64,000 nucleotides of DNA from Prosapia bicincta (GCA_036971475.1 JBAIZL010000006.1:65222898-65286897); one strand, 5' to 3'. Positions 26,401 to 40,410 are shown, numbered from the stretch's first letter. Translations and numbers: made by a program. Notes: generated from the letters alone by a model not told the origin.

Positions 26401-27053
26401 TGTAATGTATGTAATGCGTAAAGGTTAAACAACATGAATAGTAAAGGTAATAGAATTAACATCCTACAAATTAATAAAACAAAAGTATTGAGTAAAGTAT
26501 AATCCTAAATATACAGTGTGACCAACAGTCATGTATAAAAATAAAAACCTTTAGATAGATTACAGAAAAAACAGCAACAATAATATACAAAGAAAAAAAA
26601 TTAAGTTATCGATAGCCCAAATAATATATGAGTTGAGACCATAGAAATAACTCAACCCACGTAGGAAGAGTAAAAGTGGTTTAAGAAATAAACTTTCAGT
26701 AGGCCTACTAGAAACATATACACACACTCCATAGAAGGGTCAAGTGCGATGATCACGAAATTAGGATTAGCTGATAGTAGTACTAATAAATACTTTCACA
26801 TCCCAGCAGTAAGTACAAGGAAAATGCCTTTAAATTTTTAACTAAACTAAATTTTTATTTAAAATCCTAATTTTAAAATTTAAATTTTATAAACGAGATG
26901 TATTTCTAATAATTTTATAAAATGTATTGCAAAAGGAGGGAAATATAGGGAAAATGTTTGTTACAATTCGCAGTACTTCGGAATGACTAGAGGTCTGAAA
27001 TCTCTTAACTACGTTCGTTAAACAACTCAGTCCATCACCTGAGTAGAATACAG
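23500..27053. other. Unassigned intergenic or intronic DNA
   Basis: No gene recognised over 3.5 kb. The stretch 23640-23840 is less AT-rich and holds a 63-codon plus-strand open frame without a known motif. Apart from the X-box-like site at 25700 I see no structured element. Confidence 0.45.
25700..25712. promoter_or_regulatory. RFX X-box-like palindrome
   Basis: GTTGCCTAGCAAC fits the RFX site pattern GTNRCC, short spacer, RGYAAC with a one-base spacer. Such sites drive ciliary genes in animals. There is no recognised promoter or gene next to it here, so the function is only a possibility and a chance match remains open. Confidence 0.25.
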
Positions 27054-27253
27054 GTAGTCAGGTTTATCCTGACCGATGAGAAGCGCAGGAGAGTTAGATA
27101 GATAGACTGGAGTGGGAACCGCTACCGCTAAAGAAGTAGGGGCGCAGCTTTGTACCCTAAACTACTCGAACATTAATCATCCCCATCACACAAATCGAAT
27201 CAAGTGCTTTTGCGCCTGTCAAGGTCACCAGTCAGGCTAAACCTGACGACCAG
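27054..27253. mobile_element. MITE with palindromic terminal inverted repeats
   Basis: The left end has gtcaggtttatcctgac (27057-27073) followed by gatga. The right end has gtcaggctaaacctgac (27231-27247); its complement preserves the same motif followed by ggtga. The terminal repeats match at about 23 of 27 positions and each is itself nearly palindromic, so each end could form its own small hairpin. The interior of about 155 bp is non-coding and more GC-rich than its surroundings. No autonomous partner is in the window. Confidence 0.65.
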
Positions 27254-30200
27254 TAACTCATACACAACCAAATGCTTATAAAACATTTGTTACAGCTACA
27301 TTTTCGGTTATATTGAATTGTTTCAAGCTTTTTTTAGTTTTTGGGTTTTTAAAATATAGTTCTTTAGTCAGGTCAACGTTCAAAACCTTTCAATGCTCAA
27401 ACATTTGTAAAATACAAGTGAATCGTTTAATCTGTGATTGACGCACGAAAAGCCATTTCAGGACCGCTTTACAATGACTCCTTCAACAAGAACGAACAGT
27501 CATTGTAACTAAACGTTTAACTTTCGACGCGTCGCAAAACTTTCCACACAATGTGACAGTGAAATTAAAACAATCCAACAGTGAAATTAACTTAAGCCCG
27601 AGTTACGTATCATGACGTCTGTCGGAGTTCTATAATGAGTTTTGATTTCTCCAACCCAATGTTCAAACGCTCGGGACTTTATAAGTGGAATGTAATGTTT
27701 GATATTTAAATAAATATTCCGTTCACCCCTGGAATCACAGCCCGTGATTACCATTCTATCTCTGTAATAACACAAAAATACTCTTATAAAGTCACAGCTT
27801 GCAAAACCTTCATTTGATATGAGTATTTATCAAGTAACCGACACTTACTAGTGGACGGCCTCAGCGCAGCTTATAAACAACAAATTTGTGATAAATTTCG
27901 TCTGAAATATATAATTGCAAACAATAAATTTGATATTTTAGACAATATAGCCGGAAAATAATTATTTTCATTAGCAAACAGTTGTATTATATAAATTATA
28001 GTAACCAATAAATTTTAGAAAAATGTTATAAATTAAAATGTTAATAAATGTATGTTATTAACTCGGAAATAACTCTGCTGGCACACCATAGTAATTTTAT
28101 TTACTCCTTGATGTGTATCACTCTTAAATATCCATGTAATTGTATAAACGAAGCGACGGCGTTTTCGTTAATAGGTATGTAAAATTCGTAAAGCATATTT
28201 TAACTAATTTATAAACGTATTTAATAATAGCTCAGTTATATATTCATTGTTGCGTTCGCCATCGGTGGAACAGTTATACTCGTCGTGTGCCACTGGGGGT
28301 GTTTGACTACGTCTTACAGGCAGTGTACAATCGGAGGCTATCTATTTCTTTGTATTAGTTATCTTGTGTAACACATATTTACTTAAACTGTTTTATTTAG
28401 AGCGTCTTTGTCAAAGATTCAACATAAAGTTAATTGTTGCACAGGTGGTACACTAAGGGGTAGGCCTAATGTTATACTCGTCTTGTGTCACCGGTGTCGC
28501 ATTTGGTTAGGAACTTGTGTTTTATCAAGGGCTGAGAGGGAATGTAAGCTGTTCTTTTCCTTATGCTAAGATAATTTTAGGGTGAGGCAGATTGGAGTGA
28601 GGGTAAGCGTTGGAGAAGAGGAAGAGAGGAGATACTGGTGGCTGTGTTCGTAGCTCTATAATCAACTAAAACCTTATATTTAGGCAGTAATACAAAGGAA
28701 TGTTCTATTTCCTGACTATGTCTTGATATACATTTCTACGTAGGAGTGGGGCACGGAGGAAAGGGACCAAGGAGGTTTGCAGCCTCCTTAGCCTGACCAA
28801 AAAATTAAGTTTATAAATAAATTAAAAATTGTTAAAAAATATTATATATGTTTTAACTGCAATTTAGGTGTAGGATATAAGGAACCAAAGTAGAAAATAT
28901 TATTTAGCCTACTTGTAAATTGAATTCCCCGAATCAGTATTTCCTCTTGTGAACGGGCTATAATATATTTCTTCTAAACGTATTGCTTCTAATAAAAATA
29001 ACATGTAATTAAGAGTTTTGAAGATTGTCAAAGTTCAATTAGGTCCGACAGTTTAAAAAGATGTCATAAGAAGAGGAGCAAACAAAAGGTTTTAGTAACA
29101 TTGTCCATATTTCGTTGTAAATATTTTACAGAATTAATCTAAGACCATTATAAAAACCAAACCAACTTATAACTGGTTATTATTTATAATTGGCAATAAA
29201 TATACAATATATTTGTCAAAAGTTTGTTTTTGCTGCCCATTGTCTTAAAATTTAGACCATAACTAAAAAATGTCGTTTGAACATTATCATTGTGTGAGAA
29301 GAAAAAAAACAATAAGACAACTTCAATGAATGTCAATGGTACAGGAGTCAAAATGTAAAAGAACCCAATATACTAATAGAAAATATTAACTTACATACTA
29401 TAATACGACCTAAAAGCTCAAATTTAGTCTTAATTTGAGTCTTTTCAGTGCTGGAAATGCATAAAACATGAGTTTTTAGAGGGATAAAACTTCAATATTT
29501 TCTATGGGGGTTGAACCCCTCGGCCCTTCCTTTTAGTTCTGTCCTTCCTTGAAAAACTTCTGGAAGCGTTGAGTAAACTTCTTCGTAGCGTAATTTACTT
29601 TTGTTTAGGACGGCTCCATATACATAGGTTATCTACAACAAATTTTAAACACAATGTATTTTTCCAATCGAATGAATTTGTTTTAGTTTTAATCAGTTTT
29701 TACTTATTAATCAGTGTTACTTATTATCTACGACTGATAGTAGAAGGTGTTTGAGGACATAGACCAGGTTAACGTAGGACATAACCTTTGGTACGGAATG
29801 TAGATGAAACAATATAGCATTAAGTGTTTAGAGTAGCGTATCAGAAGTGTCCTTCTCTCCATCATCCGTAGAGAGGAAGACTTGCCTGTAAGGGGAAACA
29901 CTTTTCTGTAAATTGGCTAAAGGTGCCCAGCGAAGGAAATATACCCGAGGTTCGTACGGATATGGTCGAAATATTTAGTGATATCTAAGTGAGGATTGAT
30001 GTAAGGGGACGTCAGAGGGTAGCCATGGAAAAAAATTACAATGCACTCAGTTTGAAATATAGAAATGGTAGTTCTTACTAGTAAGGGCAAGAAGAAATAG
30101 ACGGTGGGAAGAGGGCAAAACGAATATAAAATAATTTGTGACCGGAAGGGCGATCAGTCCAAGGTGTGACTGGAGGTCAGCCTAAGCGTTTTGGTATGTA

Positions 30201-31330
30201 TACCTTATAAAGAGGATGTAATGTGTCGGGTTTATATGCAACATCGAGCCTGCGACCATTTTGGCTTCAAAAAAATTTAGACGACCAAAATAGAACTCTT
30301 AACCGTGAGATAGATTCCATTAGTTCTGTGTGGTGCCAGCGAGAATTAGGAAAAGTATGTTAGTGTCAGTTACTTACAGTATACTAGTAGTTTCATTAGG
30401 GTAGTGATGGTTTTACATCTGCATTACACATTTATAATCATGTCTACGGAAGCAAGAATAATCGAGAGATATCTGAATCCAGCTTTTCAATCTTTATAGG
30501 CTATATTATCGGCCGTAACCAAATATGGAGTTCATTAGTTTGGATTTATATCAAACCTTTGTAACAGCGAGACAGGGTAAAAATTATTATGTAAGAGAAA
30601 AGATAAAGACGGTTTAAAGTGAATGAATCATTGTGATAAATGTTGACATATCAAATAGTTGGTGTGAAGGCAATTTAATGGAACATGTATTTGAGAGTTT
30701 GTCATTTAACGCAAAACTTACAATTAACAAAACTAAATCTCGAAATCAAGCTGTTAACGCAAAGTATTATTGCTGCCATATCCAGCGTTGAATTCTTTAA
30801 AAGAACATAAATGTTGGTACTATTTATAAAAGGCGATAAAAGAAAAATTATGAAGACGTTTTTATTTCCCTCTCTGTAGTTCACACATTATATGTGGCAG
30901 ACACGCCGCTGTGTGTGTGTGAGCTTAACGTGCACTTTAATAAATTTCCCCACAAATAATGTGTTCGTTATAAACTCCGCTTTTGCAGCATAGAGAGGGA
31001 AATTAATGGAAAATAGTGAGGGAATTTGTCTTTTCTAAAGATTCATACTTAGGTTTAACATGTTAAAAAAATAAAAAAATAATAGACATTGCCTTACTTT
31101 GATTCAGGTTATTACAATTTTACCATTTTCAGAAGCTACTCTTATGTTACCTAACTGTACCATTTTACAGTCAGTCCAAGTATAATCGCGCCTTAGAGAG
31201 AGCACGCGTCGAGGAATAGATTTCTTTAGGTTTCTACTCCATTAACCTGTCAACAACATAAATTTGACTAGAACTATGATGTAATATTGCCGTTTGAATT
31301 TGGACTAGAACGTTCATAAAACATTGCTAG

Positions 31331-31469
31331 TATATATATATATATATATATAAAGAACTAAGTCAAAATACAAATACAAGAATTATAATTGAATTTACAA
31401 TTCAAATAATTCTTGTATTTGTATTTCGACTTAGTTCTTTATTAATAGCCTACACAAAAATACATATTG

Positions 31470-31514
<45 letters not shown>
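31331..31514. mobile_element. PLE inverted repeat, family A copy 2, hammerheads deleted
   Basis: TA tract (31331-31352), then an inverted repeat: agtcaaaatacaaatacaag near 31362 returns as its complement near 31405-31432. The tail ending attgcg and a second TA tract (31472-31514) follow. Compared with the copies at 23206 and 46875 the central block holding both hammerheads is missing, leaving a tight hairpin. Arm B of the inverted duplication lacks this insertion: the matching place, about 49207-49219, has only a short TA-rich stretch. Confidence 0.8.
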
Positions 31515-31516
<2 letters not shown>

Positions 31517-31545
31517 TTTTAAGAGGACTAAATGTTTAAAGAGGA

Positions 31546-31548
<3 letters not shown>

Positions 31549-31595
<47 letters not shown>

Positions 31596-31605
31596 ACACA
31601 CGCAA

Positions 31606-31673
<68 letters not shown>

Positions 31674-31682
31674 ACACACACT
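31549..31682. repeat. (TC)n followed by (CA)n microsatellites
   Basis: TC tract 31549-31592 and CA tract about 31602-31682. The apparent open frames across this stretch on both strands are translations of these repeats. A GA/GATA tract stands at the equivalent place in arm B (49069-49173), so a TC-type repeat probably pre-dates the duplication. Confidence 0.95.
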
Positions 31683-32360
31683 CACGCGTGCATACACGCA
31701 CTCACGCACGCACACATATTTTTCTCTCACTCACTTACTGCTTTCTTTTTCTCTTTATCGATCAGATGTGCTTTTAAGGCGATAGTTCAATAAGGCTGTT
31801 ATCTTCAACGAATTGTAAGGTAATGACAGGGAATAAAGTGAAGGACACCTGGCAGAGTACATGCAGGGTCGCCGACGGTCTGATGGTGTATGCCATTGGG
31901 AAATGCTAAACACTATACATTTTGTAAGAAGTAAAGTAAGGAAGGCTTGTATCTTAGGTGACGATAAGATTCAAGAAAAGCAAACGGAACTAGATGGTCA
32001 TTTACCTGAATAAGGGACATTTCCTGAGGAGAAAGAAACATTTACGCAGTGAAAACAGGAAGATATTCAGTTATGCCAGAATTGATGTACCAGAGATTTA
32101 TTAGGACTTGTTGCACTTTTAGTTTTATATTGCGCTTTGAAAAATCATGTCATGCAAATGTAAGACATGGAACCACGATAACCGTCATCCAAAAGTTTAA
32201 ATAAGTTTTTTTAATTTATAATGAATGCTCTTTGAAGCAGTATGATGGGTCAAAACTAACCCAAAACATTATTAGTTAAAAAGTTCAAAGGTGTTTGTTT
32301 TTAAAATGGCCTAATTTGTACATACTGCAAAAAACTCTTTAAAAACGTATAAGCTTTGCG

Positions 32361-35300
32361 ATAAACTCTCTGGAAGGCATTGTGCGATACAGACGTAGGC
32401 TTCTGACGTAACGGCAGTTGTTCCGAATTGTTTCCACACCACATAAATACTTTACGTACATACTCGGGCAATAAAACCACTACGTTCTCCATTGGCTCCA
32501 TTTCGTTGAGTTAAACTCTCTGGAAGGCATTGTGCGATACAGACGTAGGTTTCTGACGTAACGGCAGTTGTTCCGAATTGTTTCCACACCACATAAATAC
32601 TTTACGCACATATTCGGGCAATAAAACCACTACGTTCTCCATTGGCTCCATTTCGTTGAGTTAAACTCTCAGGAAGGCATTGTGCGATACAGACGTAGGC
32701 TTCTGACGTAACGGCAGTGGTTCCGAATTTTTGCCACACTACATAAATACTTTACGCACATACTCGGGCAATAAAACCACTACGTTCTCCATTGGCTCCA
32801 TTTCGTTGAGTTAAACTCTCTGGAAGGCATTGTGCGATACAGACGTAGGTTTCTGACGTAACGGCAGTGGTTCCGAATTTTGTCCACACCACATAAATAC
32901 TTTACGCACATACGCGGGCAATAAAACCACTACGTTCTCCATTGGCTCCATTTCGTTGAGTTAAACTCTCTGGAAGGCATTGTGCGATACAGACGTAGGT
33001 TTCTGACGTAACGGCAGTTGTTCCGAATTTCTTCCACACCACATAAATACTTTATGCACATACTCGGGCAATAAAACCACTACGTTCTCCATTGGCTCCA
33101 TTTCGTTGAGTTAAACCCTCTGGAAGGCATTGTGCGATACAGACGTAGGTTTCTGACGTAACGGCAGTTGTTCCGAATTTTTTCCACACCACATAAATAC
33201 TTTACGCACATACTCGGGCAATAAAACCACTACGTTCTCCATTGGCTCCATTTCGTTGAGTTAAACTCTCTGGAAGGCATTGTGCGATACAGACGTAGGT
33301 TTCTGACGTAACGGCAGTTGTTCCGAATTGTTTCCACACCACATAAATACTTTACGCACATATTCGGGCAATAAAACCACTACGTTCTCCATTGGCTCCA
33401 TTTCGTTGAGTTAAACTCTCAGGAAGGCATTGTGCGATACAGATGTAGGCTTCTGACGTAACGGCAGTGGTTCCGAATTTTTTCCACACCACATAAATAC
33501 TTTACGCACATACTCGGGCAATAAAACCACTACGTTCTCCATTGGCTCCATTTCGTTGAGTTAAACTCTCTGGAAGGCATTGTGCGATACAGACGTAGGT
33601 TTCTGACGTAACGGCAGTGGTTCCGAATTTTTTCCACACCACATAAATACTTTACGCACATACTCGGGCAATAAAACCACTACGTTCTCCATTGTCTCCA
33701 TTTCGTTGAGTTAAAATCTCTGGAAGGCATTGTGCGATACAGACGTAGGTTTCTGACGTAACGGCAGTGGTTCCGAATTTTTTCCACACCACATAAATAC
33801 TTTACGCACATACTCGGGCAATAAAACCACTACGTTCTTCATTGGCTCCATTTCGTTGAGTTAAACTCTCTGGAAGGCATTGTGCGATACAGACGTAGGT
33901 TTCTGACGTAACGGCAGTGGTTACGAATTTTTTCCACACCACATAAATACTTTATGCACATACTCGGGCAATAAAACCACTACGTTCTCCTTTGGCTCCA
34001 TTTCGTTGAGTTAAACTCTCTGGAAGACGTTGTGCGATACAGACGTAGGTTTCTGACGTAACGGCAGTGGTTCCGAATTTTGTCCACACCACATAAATAC
34101 TTTACGCACATACGCGGGCAATAAAACCACTACGTTCTCCATTGGCTCCATTTCGTTGAGTTAAACTCTCTGGAAGGCATTGTGCGATACAGACGTAGGT
34201 TTCTGACGTAACGGCAGTTGTTCCGAATTTTTTCCACACCACATAAATACTTTATGCACATACTCGGGCAATAAAACCACTACGTTCTCCATTGGCTCCA
34301 TTTCGTTGAGTTAAACCCTCTGGAAGGCATTGTGCGATACAGACGTAGGTTTCTGACGTAACGGCAGTTGTTCCGAATTTTTTCCACACCACATAAATAC
34401 TTTACGCACATACTCGGGCAATAAAACCACTACGTTCTCCATTGGCTCCATTTCGTTGAGTTAAACTCTCTGGAAGGCATTGTGCGTTACAGTCGTAGGT
34501 TTCTGACGTAACGGCAGTGGTTCCGAATTTTTTCCACACCACATAAATACTTTACGCACATACTCGGGCAATAAAACCACTACGTTCTCCATTGGCTCCA
34601 TTTCGTTGAGTTAAACTCTCTGGAAGGCATTGTGCGATACAGACGTAGGCTTCTGACGTAACGACAGTGGTTCCGAATTTTTTCCACACCACATAAATAC
34701 TTTATGCACATACTCGGGCAATAAAACCACTACGTTCTCCATTGGCTCCATTTCGTTGAGTTAAACCCTCTGGAAGGCATTGTGCGATACAGACGTAGGT
34801 TTCTGACGTAACGGCAGTGGTTCCGAATTTTTTCCACACCACATAAATACTTTACGCACATACGCGGGCAATAAAACCACTACGTTCTCCATTTTCTCCA
34901 TTTCGTTGAGTTAAACTCCTTGGAAGGCATTGTGCGATACAGACGTAAGTTTCTGACGTAACGGCAGTGGTTCCGAATTTTTCCACACCACATAAATACT
35001 TTACGCACATACTCGGGCAATAAAACCACTACGTTCTCCATTGGCTCCATTTCGTTGAGTTAAACTCTCTGGAAGGCATTGTGCGATACAGACGTAGGCT
35101 TCTGACGTAACGACAGTGGTTCCGAATTTTTTCCACACCACATAAATACTTTACGCACATACTCGGGCAATAAAACCACTACGTTCTCCATTGGCTCCAT
35201 TTCGTTGAGTTAAACTCTCTGGAAGGCATTGTGCGATACAGACGTAGGCTTCTGACGTAACGACAGTGGTTCCGAATTTTTTCCACACCACATAAATACT

Positions 35301-38300
35301 TTACGCACATACTCGGGCAATAAAACCACTACGTTCTCCATTGACTCCATTTCGTTGAGTTAAACTCTCTGGAAGGCATTGTGCGATACAGACGTAGGCT
35401 TCTGACGTAACGACAGTGGTTCCGAATTTTTTCCACACCACATAAATACTTTATGCACATACTCGGGCAATAAAACCACTACGTTCTCCATTGGCTCCAT
35501 TTCGTTGAGTTAAACTCTCTGGAAGGCATTGTGCGATACAGACGTAGGCTTCTGACGTAACGACAGTGGTTCCGAATTTTTTCCACACCACATAAATACT
35601 TTACGCACATACTCGGGCAATAAAACCACTACGTTCTCCATTGGCTCCATTTCGTTGAGTTAAACTCTCTGGAAGGCATTGTGCGATACAGACGTAGGCT
35701 TCTGACGTAACGACAGTGGTTCCGAATTTTTTCCACACCACATAAATACTTTACGCACATACTCGGGCAATAAAACCACTACGTTCTCCATTGACTCCAT
35801 TTCGTTGAGTTAAACTCTCTGGAAGGCATTGTGCGATACAGACGTAGGCTTCTGACGTAACGACAGTGGTTCCGAATTTTTTCCACACCACATAAATACT
35901 TTATGCACATACTCGGGCAATAAAACCACTACGTTCTCCATTGGCTCCATTTCGTTGAGTTAAACTCTCTGGAAGGCATTGTGCGATACAGACGTAGGCT
36001 TCTGACGTAACGACAGTGGTTCCGAATTTTTTCCACACCACATAAATACTTTACGCACATACTCGGGCAATAAAACCACTACGTTCTCCATTGGCTCCAT
36101 TTCGTTGAGTTAAACTCTCTGGAAGGCATTGTGCGATACAGACGTAGGCTTCTGACGTAACGACAGTGGTTCCGAATTTTTTCCACACCACATAAATACT
36201 TTATGCACATACTCGGGCAATAAAACCACTACGTTCTCCATTGACTCCATTTCGTTGAGTTAAACTCTCTGGAAGGCATTGTGCGATACAGACGTAGGTT
36301 TCTGACGTAACGGCAGTTGTTCCGAATTGTTTCCACACCACATAAATACTTTACGCACATATTCGGGCAATAAAACCACTACGTTCTCCATTGGCTCCAT
36401 TTCGTTGAGTTAAACTCTCAGGAAGGCATTGTGCGATAAAGACGTAGGCTTCTGACGTAACGGCAGTGGTTCCGAATTTTTTCCACACCACATAAATACT
36501 TTACGCACATACTCGGGCAATAAAACCACTACGTTCTCCATTGGCTCCATTTCGTTGAGTTAAACTCTCTGGAAGGCATTGTGCGATACAGACGTAGGTT
36601 TCTGACGTAACGGCAGTGGTTCCGAATTTTTTCCACACCACATAAATACTTTACGCACATACTCGGGCAATAAAACCACTACGTTCTCCATTTTCTCCAT
36701 TTCGTTGAGTTAAACTCTCAGGAAGGCATTGTGCGATACAGACGTAGGCTTCTGACGTAACGGCAGTGGTTCCGAATTTTTTCCACACCACATAAATACT
36801 TTACGCACATACTCGGGCAATAAAACCACTACGTTCTTCATTGGCTCCATTTCGTTGAGTTAAACTCTCTGGAAGGCATTGTGCGATACAGACGTAGGTT
36901 TCTGACGTAACGGCAGTGGTTCCGAATTTTTTCCACACCACATAAATACTTTATGCACATACTCGGGCAATAAAACCACTACGTTCGCCATTGGCTCCAT
37001 TTCGTTGAGTTAAACTCTCTGGAAGGCGTTGTGCGATACAGACGTAGGTTTCTGACGTAACGGCAGTGGTTCCGAATTTTGTCCACACCACATAAATACT
37101 TTATGCACATACTCGGGCAATAAAACCACTACGTTCTCCATTGGCTCCATTTCGTTGAGTTAAACTCTCTGGAAGGCATTGTGCGATACAGACGTAGGTT
37201 TCTGACGTAACGGCAGTTGTTCCGAATTTTTTCCACACCACATAAATACTTTATGCACATACTCGGGCAATAAAACCACTACGTTCTCCATTGGCTCCAT
37301 TTCGTTGAGTTAAACCCTCTGGAAGGCATTGTGCGATACAGACGTAGGTTTCTGACGTAACGGCAGTTGTTCCGAATTTTTTCCACACCACATAAATACT
37401 TTACGCACATACTCGGGCAATAAAACCACTACGTTCTCCATTGGCTCCATTTCGTTGAGTTAAACTCTCTGGAAGGCATTGTGCGTTACAGTCGTAGGTT
37501 TCTGACGTAACGGCAGTGGTTCCGAATTTTTTCCACACCACATAAATACTTTACGCACATACTCGGGCAATAAAACCACTACGTTCTCCATTGGCTCCAT
37601 TTCGTTGAGTTAAACTCTCTGGAAGGCATTGTGCGATACAGACGTAGGCTTCTGACGTAACGACAGTGGTTCCGAATTTTTTCCACACCACATAAATACT
37701 TTATGCACATACTCGGGCAATAAAACCACTACGTTCTCCATTGGCTCCATTTCGTTGAGTTAAACCCTCTGGAAGGCATTGTGCGATACAGACGTAGGTT
37801 TCTGACGTAACGGCAGTGGTTCCGAATTTTTTCCACACCACATAAATACTTTATGCACATACTCGGGCAATAAAACCACTACGTTCTCCATTGACTCCAT
37901 TTCGTTGAGTTAAACTCTCTGGAAGGCATTGTGCGATACAGACGTAGGCTTCTGACGTAACGACAGTGGTTCCGAATTTTTTCCACACCACATAAATACT
38001 TTACGCACATACTCGGGCAATAAAACCACTACGTTCTCCATTGACTCCATTTCGTTGAGTTAAACTCTCTGGAAGGCATTGTGCGATACAGACGTAGGCT
38101 TCTGACGTAACGACAGTGGTTCCGAATTTTTTCCACACCACATAAATACTTTATGCACATACTCGGGCAATAAAACCACTACGTTCTCCATTGGCTCCAT
38201 TTCGTTGAGTTAAACTCTCTGGAAGGCATTGTGCGATACAGACGTAGGCTTCTGACGTAACGACAGTGGTTCCGAATTTTTTCCACACCACATAAATACT

Positions 38301-40410
38301 TTACGCACATACTCGGGCAATAAAACCACTACGTTCTCCATTGGCTCCATTTCGTTGAGTTAAACTCTCTGGAAGGCATTGTGCGATACAGACGTAGGCT
38401 TCTGACGTAACGACAGTGGTTCCGAATTTTTTCCACACCACATAAATACTTTATGCACATACTCGGGCAATAAAACCACTACGTTCTCCATTGACTCCAT
38501 TTCGTTGAGTTAAACTCTCAGGAAGGCATTGTGCGATACAGACGTAGGCTTCTGACGTAACGACAGTGGTTCCGAATTTTTTCCACACCACATAAATACT
38601 TTATGCACATACTCGGGCAATAAAACCACTACGTTCTCCATTGGCTCCATTTCGTTGAGTTAAACTCTCTGGAAGGCATTGTGCGATACAGACGTAGGCT
38701 TCTGACCTAACGACAGTGGTTCCGAATTTTTTCCACACCACATAAATACTTACGCACATACTCGGGCAATAAAACCACTACGTTCTTTATTGGCTCCATT
38801 TCGTTGAGTGTAACCCTCTGGTAGGCATTGTGCGATACAGACGTAGGTTTCTGACGTAACGGCAGTGGTTCCGAATTTTTTCCACACCACATAAATACTT
38901 TACGCACATACTCGGGCAATAAAACCACTACGTTCTCCATTGGCTCCATTTCGTTGAGTTAAACCCTGTGGAAGGCATTGTGCGATACAGACGTAGGCTT
39001 CTGACGTAACGACAGTGGTTCCGAATTTTTTCCACACCACATAAATACTTTATGCACACACTCGGGCAATAAAACCACTACGTTCTCCATTGGCTCCATT
39101 TCGTTGAGTTAAACTCTCAGGAAGGCATTGTGCGATACAGACGTAGGCTTCTGACGTAACGACAGTGGTTCCGAATTTTTTCCACACCACATAAATACTT
39201 TACGCACATACTCGGGCAATAAAACCACTACGTTCTCCATTGGCTCCATTTCGTTGAGTTAAACTCTCTGGAAGGCATTGTGCGATACAGACGTAGGCTT
39301 CTGACGTAACGACAGTGGTTCCGAATTTTTTCCACACCACATAAATACTTTATGCACATACTCGGGCAATAAAACCACTACGTTCTCCATTGGCTCCATT
39401 TCGTTGAGTTAAACTCTCTGGAAGGCATTGTGCGATACAGACGTAGGCTTCTGACGTAACGACAGTGGTTCCGAATTTTTTCCACACCACATAAATACTT
39501 TATGCACATACTCGGGCAATAAAACCACTACGTTCTCCATTGGCTCCATTTCGTTGAGTTAAACTCTCTGGAAGGCATTGTGCGATACAGACGTAGGCTT
39601 CTGACGTAACGACAGTGGTTCCGAATTTTTTCCACACCACATAAATACTTTACGCACATACTCGGGCAATAAAACCACTACGTTCTCCATTGGCTCCATT
39701 TCGTTGAGTTAAACTCTCTGGAAGGCATTGTGCGATACAGACGTAGGCTTCTGACGTAACGACAGTGGTTCCGAATTTTTTCCACACCACATAAATACTT
39801 TACGCACATACTCGGGCAATAAAACCACTACGTTCTCCATTGGCTCCATTTCGTTGAGTTAAACTCTCTGAGAGGCTTCGTGCGATGTAGACATGGCTTT
39901 CGGTGTTCAGAATGACGTAAAGGGAAGAGATTTGAACGACAGTTGTTCCGAATTTTTTCCACACCACATAAATACTTTACGCACATACTCGGGCAATAAA
40001 ACCACTACGTTCTCCATTGGCTCCATTTCGTTGAGTTAAACTCTCTGAGAGGCTTCGTGCGATGTAGACATGGCTTTCGGTGTTCAGAATGACGTAAAGG
40101 GAAGAGATTTGAACGACAGTTGTTCCGAATTTTTTCACACCACATAAATACTTTACGCACATACTCGGGCAATAAAACCACTACGTTCTCCATTGGCTCC
40201 ATTTCGTTGAGTTAAACTCTCTGAGAGGCTTCGTGCGATGTAGACATTGCTTTCGGTGTTCAGTATGACGTAAAGGGAAGAGATTTGAACGACAGTTGTT
40301 CCGACTTTTTTTTTACACCATATAAATACTCTACGCACATACTCGAGGCAAAAAAACCACTTGCCTGCTCCATTGACTCCATTTCGCTGCCTAAAACCTC
40401 TCTGATAGCT
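32361..40410. repeat. 150-bp satellite array (about 53 copies) with 177-bp copies at the right edge
   Basis: The anchor gagttaaactctctggaagg recurs every 150 bp; from 32513 to 39861 there are 49 periods with only two single-base deletions. The last three copies (from 39861, 40038 and 40214) are 176-177 bp long and contain extra sequence around ttcagaatgacgtaaaggga where the 150-bp form has a shorter gacgtaac block. Both lengths are multiples of three. Minus-strand frames such as MEPMENVVVLLPEYVRKVF run through most of a monomer, but a stop recurs once per monomer unless a rare variant removes it. I recognise no protein family. Flanks are decayed partial copies (40321-40410). Confidence 0.97.

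Larger units (their letters stand above)
27300..32200 (+). repeat. Inverted duplication, arm A
   Basis: This segment is the reverse complement of 48590-51890, in colinear order. Anchor pairs: 27452-27465 with about 51719-51732; 27500-27690 with 51490-51680; 27750-27950 with 51225-51440; 28585-28640 with 51090-51150; 29290-29520 with 50810-51085; 29610-29660 with 50695-50765; 29755-29875 with 50540-50640; 29890-30200 with 50200-50530; 30640-31040 with 49735-50150; 31140-31310 with 49225-49440; 31740-31940 with 48830-49035; 32060-32190 with 48590-48710. The best stretches look close to 85 percent identical, the others nearer 70 (by eye). Arm A is longer because of extra DNA at about 27960-28570 and 28650-29260 and the PLE insertion at 31331-31514. 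Frames are not kept open in both arms, so no conserved protein is visible. Confidence 0.85.

Noticed and set aside
31442..31793. Several open frames on both strands
   Set aside because: They translate TA, TC and CA microsatellites.
32500..32520. CENP-B-box-like tttcgttgag in the 150-bp satellite
   Set aside because: The A and CGGG positions of the box are absent.
32301..40338. Minus-strand frames starting MEPMENVVVLLPEYVRK
   Set aside because: They are the satellite monomer read in frame; a stop recurs once per unit and no protein family is recognised.
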